A stretch of 64,000 nucleotides of DNA, from assembly GCA_965153355.1 (NCBI GenBank), contig OZ231126.1, positions 84,072,001 to 84,136,000 on the forward strand. Direction: 5' to 3'. The stretch comes from Flaccisagitta enflata (taxonomy: Eukaryota; Chaetognatha; Sagittoidea; Aphragmophora). Numbering within the stretch: the first letter of the stretch is position 1; every line of letters begins with the position of its first letter. Below the pieces are notes generated by a model, which was not told the DNA's origin, made no database searches, and saw only the letters and a program-made list of their open reading frames with translations. A program made the translations under genes and the position numbers. This document shows, one piece after another, positions 48,160 to 63,225 of this stretch.

Positions 48160-49274
48160 AGTTTTCTTCCTGTCAAATTGTGTTTCGTTTTTTTTTTTTG
48201 CTGCGTATTTGAGCTTTTGCTGCTTATGCTGCTTATGCTGCTTATGCTGCGAGTGTTGCGGCTTTTGTTGTTGCTGTTGTTATTGTTGGTTTTTTGATGT
48301 TGTTGTTTTTTTTTAGTTTTTTTGATTTGGTAATTTTGTTGTTGTTGTTGCTGTTGTTGTTTTTGTTGTTGTTTTTGGCTTCAGATTGGGTCGTTCCGGC
48401 CTCCAGACAAAAGTTTTGTTGCATTAAATCTTCGGTCGTTGCTTCTTTGTGTCTAGATTTTTTTTGCTTTTTTAGAATATTTTTCTCGTTACTGTTTTTG
48501 TCGTATGAAGTCTGGAGACGTTATGGATAAAAAGTGGGTGGCATTTCCCGAGCTGTATTTCTTCATCGTGTCAGCCTGAAATAATGGAAGAACGACTCGC
48601 ATGATTTAAGTATTGCACGGAGCAAAGGCAATCTATATGTTAGGCAATGAGGACGAGATGACTCATAATTTTGATTCTACAACGAAGAAAAAAAATTCTC
48701 GATAATTCGCAAGTGTCAGATCGATAAGGGCTGAGTTGTGAGGATTCCACACTGAGGAATTAAACGAGAATACATACAGATATGCAGATGATCCACCCTA
48801 TCGAGTGATTAAATCTGGTAAATCCAATTCCACCCTATCGGATTGTAAAATATAAATATACTAACAATTTATTAATGACGAGATATTCGGGGAATTCTTG
48901 GGTGTGCAAAAGGAAGGTCCAGTGCCGGATTTTGACCCGTTAGTAATCTCGATTCAAGAAAATTCTCTGCGGATACCAAAAAGTCACCAGAAAATATACG
49001 AGGGAATATTCAGCATAAAAATAGGAAAAGAAAATCTCGAATATAAGAGAAGAAATAGAATTCAGGAGAAAGATGGAAAGCCGAAGTGACGCCATGGAGC
49101 TGGAAAAAAGGACCCATGGGACGAATGAATATGTAAAATCTGAACGCTCTCCTTTCCCCCGAAAATAGGGCGAATGCTGGCAAGAAGAGGTGAAGGGGGT
49201 TATCTCCCTTTGTGAAATTAAAACGCGGCACAGAAAGAGCGCGAAAAATGGGGAATCAGTGCCAGTGTATTTAA

Positions 49275-49275
<1 letters not shown>
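48160..49275. other. Upstream region of the TBCEL-like gene
   Basis: GTT-rich stretches (48230-48380), then AT-rich DNA. It would contain 5' UTR and promoter if the gene starts near 48.16 kb; no TATA or initiator can be singled out. Confidence 0.35.
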
Positions 49276-49912
<637 letters not shown>

Positions 49913-50394
49913 CTCATTGATTTTGTTTTTGTTCAGCTTCTATTTATGACATCATTTTTCTTCGGTAGGCCTGGTTTTTTTTTCTCGTTCAAATACATTG
50001 AATTACACATAGAATATAGCACTAAACTGATGTTGTTGAATTTGCAGTATTTACTAGTTTTCCTTTTCATTTTATGAGACTCGAAATGTAAATCGACGGA
50101 ACGCACAAGAGAAAAGTTGACATATGCCGTTTAGAATGGTCTAGAATATCTTTTATGCGATTTTTGTCAAGAACCCGAAACATAACAAATTTATCAAAGT
50201 GAATTTAACCGTGTCCTGGTGACGATTCTCACGTCTGTCGAACAGATTGCCGCTCACTTCTTTTCTTCACCACATCATAGATACCACCTACCACTATCAC
50301 AGACAACACGTGTCTCAGCATGGAAGGATCTTATACAACAAGCCCGATCGGGCAACTAGATGCGTCATCTGCGTGACATTAGATGAGGCGTAAC

Positions 50395-50665
50395 GGACCG
50401 ACGGACGGACGGACGGACGGACGGACGGACGGGCATCTAAAAATAAAGTTTATTTTGTAACATTTCAGTTGCGGTCACGCAACCCTATAAGAGGCTTTGT
50501 CCATCCGCCCGTCTATGGGTCCGTCTGCCCACGGGTCCGTCCGTCTTTCCGTAACGCACTAGTAGGAAATTGTAGAAACGCGCATTTCTCCGTGTGTGTG
50601 GGGGGGATGAGGGGGGTGTTGCTCCTGCCCACCCGTCCGCAACGATATTCTAACCCCTGGTTACT
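50395..50665 (-). mobile_element. Hairpin-tailed element, subfamily F, with flanking GGAC repeat
   Basis: On the minus strand: head reading gttagaatatcgttgcggac then GGGTGGGCAGGAGC; tail TATAGGGTTGCGTGACCGCA-ACTG (50464-50490). A (GGAC)n run at 50402-50431 precedes it and may belong to another copy. Head GTTGCGGAC resembles the reverse complement of the right arm. Confidence 0.6.
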
Positions 50666-50989
50666 TGGTTTTTTTATGTTAGCTTTTGAGCTAAATCAAA
50701 ATTTCATTGTTTTAGCTTTTATGTAATATGCATGGAAAATATCCGAAATATCCGGGTTCCTAATTCTTTGAATCATGTACGTCAATGCAATTCGTCACAT
50801 GAACTGATTCAAAACCTAAGACCAGTCAATTGCAGTTGAACAGGGTGAGTAACGGACTAACGGTGACTAACGAACAAAGGGAATAGTAACAATTACATGA
50901 ACGATAAAGTTTATAACGAAAGTAATACAGCATTTTGACAGTCTTTTCGCAACTTTTTTTATTGTAATCCATACCAATTTAAGTTTACA

Positions 50990-51162
50990 AGTGACGCGGC
51001 GTCACAATATCATTGCGAACGGGTGGGCAGGGTCGTCCACACGCAAATATACACAAAAAAGTGTCCAAACATCTCGTTTTCCACTTTCAGACTCGATCAC
51101 CATAGACAGACAGAAAGACGGACAATGCCCCCTATAGAGTTGCGTGTCCGCAACTAAAAACA
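50990..51162 (+). mobile_element. Hairpin-tailed element, subfamily F
   Basis: Head ACAAGTGACGCGGCGTCACA, ATATCATTGCGAACGGGTGG, gcaggg; tail TATAGAGTTGCGTGTCCGCA-ACTAAAAA after cagacagacagaaagacgg. Confidence 0.7.
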
Positions 51163-51750
51163 TTTTTACTGCTTCTGCATGCGGCCAAGGTAGTTATGAC
51201 TCTGGCCTTGTTCATTCCCTCGGCCAAAAAAATGAAGAAAAAAAAAGAGAAAGAAAAGAAGAAAAAAAAGGAAAAAAGGGGTCTGACATTTGGCGGTGAC
51301 TGGGAGTCAAAATGTAAATACAATTCACATTTTACTGAGGAAGGAAAAATGAGCGCGTGTCTATGAATGACCTTTTCTCTTCGTCTTCCTCATCTCTCGA
51401 TCCCGGTTCCGCTGCAACTACATGCCAATGGCTATAAAACTAACTCAAAGGAACTATCACTCATTCAGCTATAGTTTTTACAATCTGCATCACTTCCGCA
51501 TACAGCCTAACAGTTCATGGCAGTATACATTAGTTGTAAAAGGAATTTTATTCTCAGGTTGTTGATGACAAATTCGGGTAAAAAAAGAATTGTCAAAGTA
51601 AAGAAATTGTGGAAAAAAATGATTCCCTGGTGAAAGCCAATATTTTTTTTACGATGAAAGAGCCAAAGCGAGATGAAAAAAAAAGGATTTACTAGGAAAT
51701 GAAAAAGCGGACAGGCAGGCGCGCTCATGGGTTGTTTTTTTTTATGTTAA

Positions 51751-51912
51751 AACAAGGCCGGATACACGGCTAGTCGTCTACCGTAGTCGCGTGCGGGTGG
51801 GCAGGAGCAGTGCTGGAGAAAGTCACCAGAGCATTTGGGCAGGAGCAGTAGGCTCAAAAAGCTCAAAAACGCCCAAAAAGTAAAAAAAGGGGACCGACCG
51901 ACCAATAACGGT
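51751..51912 (+). mobile_element. Hairpin-tailed element, subfamily A, 3' truncated
   Basis: Head AACAAGGCCGGATACACGGC, AGTCGCGTGCGGGTGGGCAG; stops after gaccgaccgaccaata without tail. Confidence 0.65.
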
Positions 51913-52013
51913 CGAAGGGTACCCGCTAATAACCTAAACTAGGTTACCATTTTATCAATGACCGGAAATCGGAATACAACAATAAACCGATCGAGTGACT
52001 CGGTTTCTTCTCT

Positions 52014-52018
<5 letters not shown>

Positions 52019-52079
<61 letters not shown>
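52019..52079. repeat. (CT)n microsatellite
   Basis: About 60 bp, followed by about 400 bp of very A-rich DNA. Confidence 0.96.
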
Positions 52080-52081
<2 letters not shown>

Positions 52082-52540
52082 GCATCCATCAAATTTGATG
52101 ATCATTTGCTTAATTTTTATAAATTGAAAGCAAACAAAAGTTTAGCAAACATAAAAAAATAAAAAAAAAATGCAGAAGTTAAAAAAAAAAAAAAAGCATA
52201 AACCAAATTAAAAAAACTGAATAGAAATCAAAAAAGTAAAAAACATAAAAAATTAAAAAAAGATAAAAAGTGACACATCTAAAAAAACAATAAATAATAA
52301 AAAGAGTAAAAGTAAATAATTACTAAAGTGCAGGATAAAAAAAAAATCAGTGCTATTCTTAAATGATCCACACTTAATCATCATGCAAAAAAAAATGTCA
52401 GTATGCAAATAAAAATTGATAATAACCGCAACCGGAAGTCGGTTATAGCAATATCTGAACCGAACCTATATTCGCGATTTTTAATTTATTAATTGAACCT
52501 AATTGAACCGATTTTTATAAGCCAGATCGCCGAACTCTAC

Positions 52541-53085
<545 letters not shown>

Positions 53086-53527
53086 AGAAGGGAAAAAAAT
53101 GAAGCAATAAACAGATAAATTTGTAAACGAATAAATGAATAATTAGATAAATAAATGACTACATAAGTACGTAAATGAATAGATAAATGAAAAGAAATGT
53201 TCTCGCAGTTTTCTTGGTGGCCCAATTTCGCAATCGCAGCAGCATGTTATTGTCCCTGCGACAAAAAAAAAATGATAAGCCACATAATTCCAGACGCAGG
53301 AAAAAAAGAAAAAAAGAAAAGAAAACGCTTGGAAAAATTACATGGATATTTTGCACTGAGAAAACATTTTCGAGACCCATTTCCCTTCAGTCTCAATAGC
53401 TTCTCTGTCGGGAGGAACGTGGCACATGCGATTTTTACTATTTCTTGCAACCAGATATTTAATGTCTCCGTTTTCGATCAACTACATACGATAGCTATTC
53501 TATCGGTCAATCACGTACCACCGACGA

Positions 53528-53640
<113 letters not shown>

Positions 53641-54268
53641 TTCTCTTACATTGTTTTGATAGATACACACAGAATCCATTATATTTCACGTCCGACGCGT
53701 TATTACAATGGAAGAGAAACAAATTATGTTTTGCGATTGAAAAATCTTTCTCCTTTTTCCAACGTTGAAATCCATGCATTTGAACAAATTGTTTTCCTTA
53801 TGTCTCAGCTCTACCTCCCACTTTGGGCTACGACCAAATTGGATTTTCTCTTTTCTCCTAAATTATTTTTCTTTCGTATATTTGTTTACCACCAATTAGG
53901 AAGTTGATTACTTTGCCACCACTGCTGGACTCATAAGAGTGTGGGGTTGGTTTACAAACATCACAGGGCTGGATAGTAACCATTGATTACTTCCTGGCTG
54001 ATCGTTTTTCGAATTCAGTAACTGTGGGGTTGCACCACTTGACTTTTTTAACCGTAAGGTGTGGTTGATCATTGTTTGACCATTACTGGTCTTGGGTGAC
54101 TGTGGTGTTTTGTAAACATTCGTTCTGTCACCACATCATGCTACACACACAGTCTAAGTGGGTTCTTTTTAAAGGTTCGTTAAGGGATTATACATTACCG
54201 TCTGGTTGTCTTTATCTGTCGACTGTCTGCCTCTCTGTCTGACTATGTGTGTGTGTGTGTGTGTCTCA

Positions 54269-54303
<35 letters not shown>

Positions 54304-55340
54304 GTCAGGGTGATATCAATTTCGGATGAAAACTAATACCAACCATGGCAAAAAAAAAACGGACACAGCAGTTTTTGATACCTGTGACCGGCTCAGTCGC
54401 AATGAAAATACAAAAAATCAGTGACCATTTGAAAGACCTTTGAAAGTTCTTCAAATCTAGACCAAGCAGAAAGTTGTAGCTCAAATTGTTCAGAAATGGC
54501 AACAGTTTGAAATGAGCATCACCATGATCTGTCAATAGAAGGAATTCTGTACTTTTAGTTTTGTCTTTCAAAGCATAAAAAATATATCTGACAAATGGAA
54601 ACTAAGAAAAATTTAAGAGAAAATGAAAATATAACTCATTATCTACAAAATGGCGCCAAGCAGACATTTTTGAGTCAATCCGTTTAGAAATGGTAATCAA
54701 ATAAAGACATTTAGTCCATGAAATCAAGTTAGTAAAAAACGTCATATCTGGCAGATTTCAATTTGATACTTCCTTTTCAAATTACCATAACTTCCAGAGT
54801 TTTTAAGTTAGAATTTCGTTCAACAACTCAAATCGAAGATTTTTCAAAGCTCTTTAGAATGGTCATAGATTTTATGTAATTTTTTCAAAAGCAGCACCAA
54901 GTTATGGTAGAAATAAGTAATTTTTTTTTTTTGGCCATGGTTACGGCTGTGGCTACAGAGGCTTGAGTCAGTGCCTTTCAAAAAAAAAGGTCACTGACAA
55001 TGACACTGAATGCCATCATCGGTTATTATCGACGTGGACAACTCTGAAACAACGAGTAGCTGATTGCACTCCTCAGCCAAGACCGAGTTAATCAGAAACT
55101 GTCTCTGCCTAAAAAGATCTTGGATCGTTAAACGAGGGAGCCCAACATAAAGAAAATGTAACCCCCATTAGCGCTATCGCGTTCTAGAGACCTGACAGAG
55201 GACGTGTTTCTACAAGTAGACTATTCTAATTGGTCACTGGGGCCGTCGCTCTGTTTGTTCGCTCACATTGCTTACCCCACTCATTCTGCAGCATTTTGTT
55301 CGCTCACTCACTCACTTAGCTCACTTGTGGGTTGGATAAA
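53641..55340. other. About 1.7 kb without recognised gene
   Basis: AT-rich. No motif-bearing frame or element end recognised apart from the small microsatellite at 54246-54302. Confidence 0.4.
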
Positions 55341-55342
55341 AT

Positions 55343-55730
55343 CTATGAAAATGTGTTCACACTGTAAACGCGATTAATGGGAATAGTCGCGATTGTTGTC
55401 ATCATTAAAAACATGTCCATTTATAAAAATGTGTTCATACCATAAACGCGATTAATGGGAAAAGTCGTGATTGTTGTCATCATTAGAAACACATCCATTT
55501 ATGAAAATGTGTTCACACCATAAACGCAATTAATGGGAATAGTCGCGATTGTTGTCATCATTAAAAACATGTCCATCTATGAAAATGTGTTCATACCATG
55601 AACCTTGATTAATGGGAAAAGTCGTGATTGTTGTCATCATTAGAAACACGTCCATTTATGAAAATGTGTTCATACCATAAACGCCATTAATGGGAATAGT
55701 CGCGATTGTTGTCCACATTAGAAACACGCC
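55343..55730. repeat. Minisatellite of about 78 bp, five copies
   Basis: Unit: atgaaaatgtgttcatacca, taaacgcgattaatgggaat, agtcgcgattgttgtcatca, ttagaaacacgtcc. Copies alternate in aatagtcgcg versus aaaagtcgtg, suggesting a two-unit higher-order register. Confidence 0.9.
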
Positions 55731-55843
55731 CTGGGTGATTACCACTACCGGGATCCACGCCCTAAAAACTCCTCCATTGATCAACGACTTGGACCATTCC
55801 ATGATTGATGAGCCGTATAGCTGAGAGGTAATGGTTTCAACGA

Positions 55844-57878
<2,035 letters not shown>

Positions 57879-58112
57879 TCGCATCTCTATAATAGGCTGT
57901 GTCGGTTGGTCGGTAACGCATTCATTAAAAACATCAAGATCATGCAATTTTTCAACAGAAAAGTGGTTCTAACCCAGTAAAAGTAGCATACAATGCAATT
58001 AGTAATTCATTCATCAAATCATTTATTCATTCAAAAATGAAATTCATTCATAAAAAAAACATTCATTCATAAAAAAACATTCATTCAAAGAGGACGCATC
58101 GTTGCCCTACTA
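57879..58112 (-). mobile_element. Hairpin-tailed element, subfamily D
   Basis: On the minus strand: head AACAAGGCCTAGTAGGGCAA, CGATGCGTCCTC; interior of ATGAATGA repeats; tail AGAGATGCGAGGACGCATCT-AAG. Head GATGCGTCCTC equals the reverse complement of the right tail arm GAGGACGCATC. Confidence 0.8.
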
Positions 58113-58184
58113 GGCCTTGTTTTCACATTGTTTTCCCCCACAAAGACAAAAACAGGATTTCTCCAACAACACGAATCTGACTTC

Positions 58185-58317
58185 AGGAAAACAAGGCCCA
58201 GTAGGCCAATAGGTGCGACGTGTGGATCGTCGAACGAATGCGTTACCCGACAGACAGACCAACAGACCAACAGATGGACACAGCCAGTTATAGAGGTGCT
58301 TTGTCGCACCTAAAAAG
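58185..58317 (+). mobile_element. Hairpin-tailed element, subfamily C
   Basis: Head AACAAGGCCCAGTAGGCC, AATAGGTGCGACGTG; tail GAGGTGCTTTGTCGCACCT-AAAAA. Nearly identical in layout to the copy at 12366-12495. Confidence 0.8.
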
Positions 58318-58335
58318 GGAAAAGACGAGCTCGCC

Positions 58336-58498
58336 GCAATCAAACTCCGCCACTGAACGCCGCCATTGAACGCCGCCATTTAACACCACCATCAAACCCA
58401 GCCATCAAACCCCGCCACCGTATGCCGTCACTGAACGCTGCCACTGAACGCCACCATCAAACCCCACCACCGTATGCCGTCACTGAACGCTGCCACCG
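58336..58498. repeat. Short minisatellite, CGCCACTGAACG type
   Basis: 12-bp-based units (cgccattgaacg, caaaccccgcca) in a partly higher-order pattern; caccgtatgccgtcactgaa occurs twice. Confidence 0.75.
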
Positions 58499-58802
58499 CC
58501 GGAAGCCAATCAAAAGAAAAGAAGCAGAAGATTGAAGAAAAGTTTCATCAGACGAATGGAGCGTGAGACTGACTGCCAAAACCAGATGAAAACAGGAAAG
58601 AGATGATAGACCGTGGAATGAGAGCAACCGGATGGAGAGACCCAGACGTAGACGTTCGACAGACAAATAGACAGTGAAGCAAACAAACTGACAGGTCAGA
58701 ATAAAGGACCGATAGAATGTAAGACAGACAGACATCAAGATAGATAGATAGGTAGATAGAAGGGAAGTAAAAGTGATAACTAGTCATCCAAGGATCGCAC
58801 AT

Positions 58803-59289
58803 GGTCAGCGGTACCCGATGCCCTGCTGGGAGTGATCCAGTGAGGAAGTGGAGTGAGAGCAGGGCAGCGGCCCCAAAGGGCCGATGTCCTGTAGAACACA
58901 GGGGGGAATTTCCATACGTCCTGAGGGGGCATATTTCAGGCCTTGGATGACTGATTTAGGCCGCTGAAGGCATATTTGAGGGCTGGAGGGCATAATTAAG
59001 GCTTGGAGAGCCGATCTGAGGTTTGGAGGGCAAATTTAAGCCATGGAGGGCTGATTTTATGCTTGGAGGGCTAATTGAGGGTCTGGAAGGCAGATTTGAG
59101 GCCTGGGGGCTAAATTGAGGGCTGGGAGGGCTGGGAGGGCAAATTTGAGGGCTGGGAGGGCAAATTTGAGGGCTGGGAGGGCAAATTTGAGGCTAACGGG
59201 GGGGGGGGGGGACGGACGGACGGACGGACGGACGTATGGAAATTCCCCCCTGTGTTCTACAGGACATCGGCCCTTTGGGGCCGCTGCCC
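58803..59289. mobile_element. TIR element, GGGCAGCGGCCCC family
   Basis: Starts ggtcagcggtacccgatgcc (the reverse of the tail seen at 14148), then GGGCAGCGGCCCCAAAGGG at 58862; the right end is the inverse, ending CTTTGGGGCCGCTGCCC. Interior: GGAGGGCAAATTTGAGGGCT satellite, a G12 run and GGAC repeats. Confidence 0.85.
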
Positions 59290-59339
59290 AAAAAAGAAAA
59301 AAAAAAGGAAAAAAGAATGAAAGAAAAAAAAGAGAGAAA

Positions 59340-60819
59340 TGAATAAAAGAAAGACAGACAGACAGACAGACATACACACAAACTGACAGACAGACTGACA
59401 GACACAAACAAACAAACAAACAAACAGAGAATGAATAAGAGCATTGGAGAAACACAGAATGAATGAATGAAAGATTTAAACAGAAAGAAAGAAAAAGAGA
59501 AAGAGAGAAAGAGAGAAAGACAAATAGACAATCAGACAGACGCTTCAGTAAACCGAATCATGAAATTAATTGAACAATGTTGTGACTCTCGTCAATAATC
59601 GCACAGGCGAATGGAAAGCAAATATGAGGGAAAATACAAGACTATAAAACAGGCGCCCAACTCGTCCATCTTATTGGAAACTTGGAAGGAAGCGAAGGTT
59701 GGGGCTAACAATTTGGTGGTGAAATGAGATAATGCGCCAACCCACTCAAACAATGATTGAATGAAGCAAGTGAGCGATTTGATTATTGGATGAGTGATCA
59801 AAAAAATGAATGAATGGATGAGTGGATAGATGAGCGAATGAATGAATGAAAAAATAAATGAATGAACGAATGAATGAATGAAAAGATCAAAATGAAGGAA
59901 CTATTGAATGAACAAATCAATAAAAAAAAACCTATGAATCAATGAAAGGAATCTGAGTTAAATACTGATAAGAAACTAAACAATGAATTAAGTAATAAAT
60001 AAATGGAGGAATAAAATAATGAATAAGTAAATGAATGAGTTAATGAAAAATTGAGAAAGTGGCACCTAAAAATGACCTAATTACGATAGATGCAGCCATT
60101 TTTCATGACAGATACGGAAGCCTGGCGGACGAACGGACGGGCCGACCGATCCACGTGAAAACTTATAAGTCGGCAGTGTCAAAGGATAAGAGAACAGAGC
60201 CGCCCCCAGCGCGCAAGCGTATGTATATATGTGGCTGTGCAACGCTGCGGGGGAGAAAAGGACAAAAGTAAACATGAAGAAGGGCTTTTCTCAATTTTCT
60301 CCCATATTTGTGCCGGCGGGAAAAGTGGATCCACAGCTATCTCCAGCCTCCAGCCTCTCTTTCCACCAGGAAGAGATGGATGTTGGCTGTTGGGCAGAAA
60401 AATTAAAGAAACAATTATGATAATATTAAAGATGTATAATAGAAAAGAAAAAAAGGACCTTTAGAAAAAAAAAGTAAATCATTTGCAAATATGCACTGCA
60501 TCAGACAGTCAGTGTCACTGTGTTGATTGCGAAGATAACCCCATACCTGTCTCGGCTGTCGGTAAAATGCAAGATTTCATTTTTTTTATAGTCATATATA
60601 TATAAAAGAAAAAAGACAACGCCAAGTTACAATTCTGATCATGATGGACCCTTTTAAGCATCTGACCAAGTCGAATCAAATCAAAACAGTGGAGAAAAGA
60701 AAAAGAAAGATACCGACAGCTGTTCTGATTAGTGTTGAGTTGTCAATCCTTGGCTCATTAGAAATTCCGTCATGAGATGAAAAGAATGATTAAGATAAGG
60801 ATAAACATGAGGATAAAGT
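59340..60819. other. Repeat-rich, no gene
   Basis: GACA and ATGAATGA-type short repeats to about 60060, then unassigned sequence. Short frames only. Confidence 0.45.
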
Positions 60820-60966
<147 letters not shown>

Positions 60967-61017
60967 TCAGTTTTTTTTTACCTTCCGGGAGACAATGATT
61001 TTTGTTCATCATTTTTC

Positions 61018-61135
61018 CAGTCGCGGACTCTAAAAGAGGCTTTGTCTATGCATTGGTCCATTGGTCCGTCGGTCTGGTCTGGTCTGGTCCGTCCGTCAGG
61101 GACGATAATGTAACCCCGCGTAACTTGTTTTCATT
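61018..61135 (-). mobile_element. Hairpin-tailed element fragment, subfamily F
   Basis: On the minus strand the head reads ACAAGTTACGCGGGGTTACA, TTATCGTC; the tail side is ccagtcgcggactctaaaag in plus orientation, hairpin lost. Confidence 0.5.
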
Positions 61136-61275
61136 TCCCTTCCACTTTTTCGTTCCTTCGTCCTCCTGTTCCACTGAGGACGATCGCGATCCGTTGTGGT
61201 AATCCAGACAATCCACAGACGTCATCCGTCGAGAAAATGGAACCAAGTAGAGAGGAAAATGCCTTTCAGCTACAC

Positions 61276-61278
<3 letters not shown>

Positions 61279-61324
<46 letters not shown>
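61279..61324. repeat. (GA)n microsatellite
   Basis: About 46 bp. It is followed by about 660 bp of unassigned AT-rich DNA. Confidence 0.95.
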
Positions 61325-61328
<4 letters not shown>

Positions 61329-61985
61329 CCGTTATCTCGGCCTGAATCTTACAGCAGAACTTAAACGGATGTAGGAAAATGTCAATGTTTTGCGCTTATT
61401 TTATGCCCAAGTTTTATTTCTTTTTGAATGTCAATATCTCAGTTATTTTACATCAAAGCTTTATTTCTACATTTTTTAAGCAAACCACTGACGGAAAAGT
61501 TGTTTCTTTTCAATTCGAGTCGAACGCAGTAAAAAAATTTTCATTGAAAAAAAAACTCTTTTTACGTCATGTGCCCTCTAAATGTAAGTTTAGTAAGAGT
61601 AATAAACCTTTAAGCTTAAGGGTCGCCATATGTTGTCTCAATGTGTACGTTTTGTTAAAGGTGGACGTTATTTTTTTTTCTTTTACTTTTTTTTTGTTCT
61701 TCTTTTTATTTAAACCATTAAAAACCAACATATTGAGTTACATGACTACAACCCGGACTACCACACTAAAGCAAAGAATAAGCAAGGCTGGATGCATTGA
61801 TATAGAAGGCGAACGACGGACCGACGGACTAAAAAAGCGGAGATACATTATGGCGATGAGAGAATGAGAGAGTAACGGCCAAAGGATGTACAATTTGCGG
61901 CTTTGGATCGAGAGGCAGACTCAGGCAGATGTTCCTCTATCATTCCCGATTCTTGGTCACGTGACTAAGTCATCCTTCCGAAGTT

Positions 61986-62618
61986 GGTCATATGACCCGG
62001 ATAGGAGACAAGTGTCACATGACCCGGATAGGAGGCAAGTGTCACATGACCCGGATAGGAGGCAAGTGTCACATGACCCGGATAGGAGGCAAGTGTCACA
62101 TGACCCGGATCGGAGACAAGTGTCCTATGACCCGGATAGGAGACAAGTGTCACATGACCCGGATCGGAGACAAGTGTCATATGACCCGGATAGGAGGCAA
62201 GTGTCACATGACCCGGATAGGAGGCAAGTGTCACATGACCCGGATAGGAGGCAAGTGTCACATGACCCGGATAGGAGGCAAGTGTCACATGACCCGGATC
62301 GGAGACAAGTGTCATATGACCCGGATAGGAGACAAGTGTCACATGACCCGGATCGGAGACAAGTGTCATATGACCCGGATAGGAGGCAAGTGTCACATGA
62401 CCCGGATAGGAGGCAAGTGTCAAATAACCCGGATAGGAGGCAAGTGTCACATGACCCGGATCGGAGGCAAGTATCACATGACCCGGATAGGAGGCAAGTG
62501 TCACATGACCCGGATAGGAGGCAAGTGTCACATGACCCAGATAGGAGGCAAGTGTCACATGACCCGGATAGGAGGCAAGTGTCACATGACCCGGATAGGA
62601 GGCAAGTGTCACATGACC
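61986..62618. repeat. 27-bp minisatellite, about 23 copies
   Basis: Units of 27 bp, CACATGACCCGGATAGGAGG plus caagtgt. Variants are ATCGGAGAC and CATATG. Because 27 is a multiple of three and the unit lacks stops in several frames, long frames are open on both strands, giving 9-residue repeats such as DPDRRQVSH. This is expected of the period and is not evidence of a protein. Confidence 0.95.
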
Positions 62619-63225
62619 TCGTTACGAGGCGAATGTCATGTGATGACATTCAGGGCGGATGTCGCGTGACCTTGATAGGAAGCTAATGTCATGTGATGAC
62701 ATTCCGAGGAAAGTGTCACTTTACCTCAATACCAGGCCCATGTCACATGATCTTGACCCGAGGCTAATGTCGGGTCACCTTGATATGAGGCTAATGTCAT
62801 GTTACCTCAGTCCGAGGCTAATGTCACATGACCATGTTCCAAGCCAATTGTCATATGAAATCGTGCTGGAGGATTTTCACGATCATTGCATAAGCATTGC
62901 TCAAGACTTGCTAAGCAACACTTAAGCAATGCTCGTGAACATCATCCTGATCACTTTACCACAATATGAGGCTGATATCGAGTAACCACGTCCGGTGACC
63001 TAGCCCCGATGCTAATGTCACATGACCCTGATTTAATAATATTCATGTTTGATGATCTTGCCCCAAGGTTGATTTCACATTACCTTGGTCCAAGGCTAGC
63101 GTCATATAAGCACATTCCGGGCCTACTGTCACGTGACATGGTCCCGAGGCTGATGTCAGGTGACCTCGATACGAGGCTCGTGTCCCGTGATCTCGCCTCG
63201 AGGCCAGAGCGACGTCAGATGACGA
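62619..63225. repeat. Diverged continuation of the minisatellite
   Basis: Degenerate units of about 27-30 bp (gaggctaatgtcatgtgac type) decay to the right, consistent with an old array edge. Confidence 0.75.

Noticed and set aside
48898-49089. Plus-strand frame MGVQKEGPVPDFDPLVISIQ
   Set aside because: Looks protein-like in part, but there is no family match and no supporting exon.
61986-62618. CRISPR-like regular array
   Set aside because: Units are contiguous with no unique spacers, and the context is an animal genome.
61886-62686. A repeat protein of 266 residues with DPDRRQVSH units
   Set aside because: The unit is 27 bp, so several frames on both strands stay open together; no frame shows codon-level conservation over the others.
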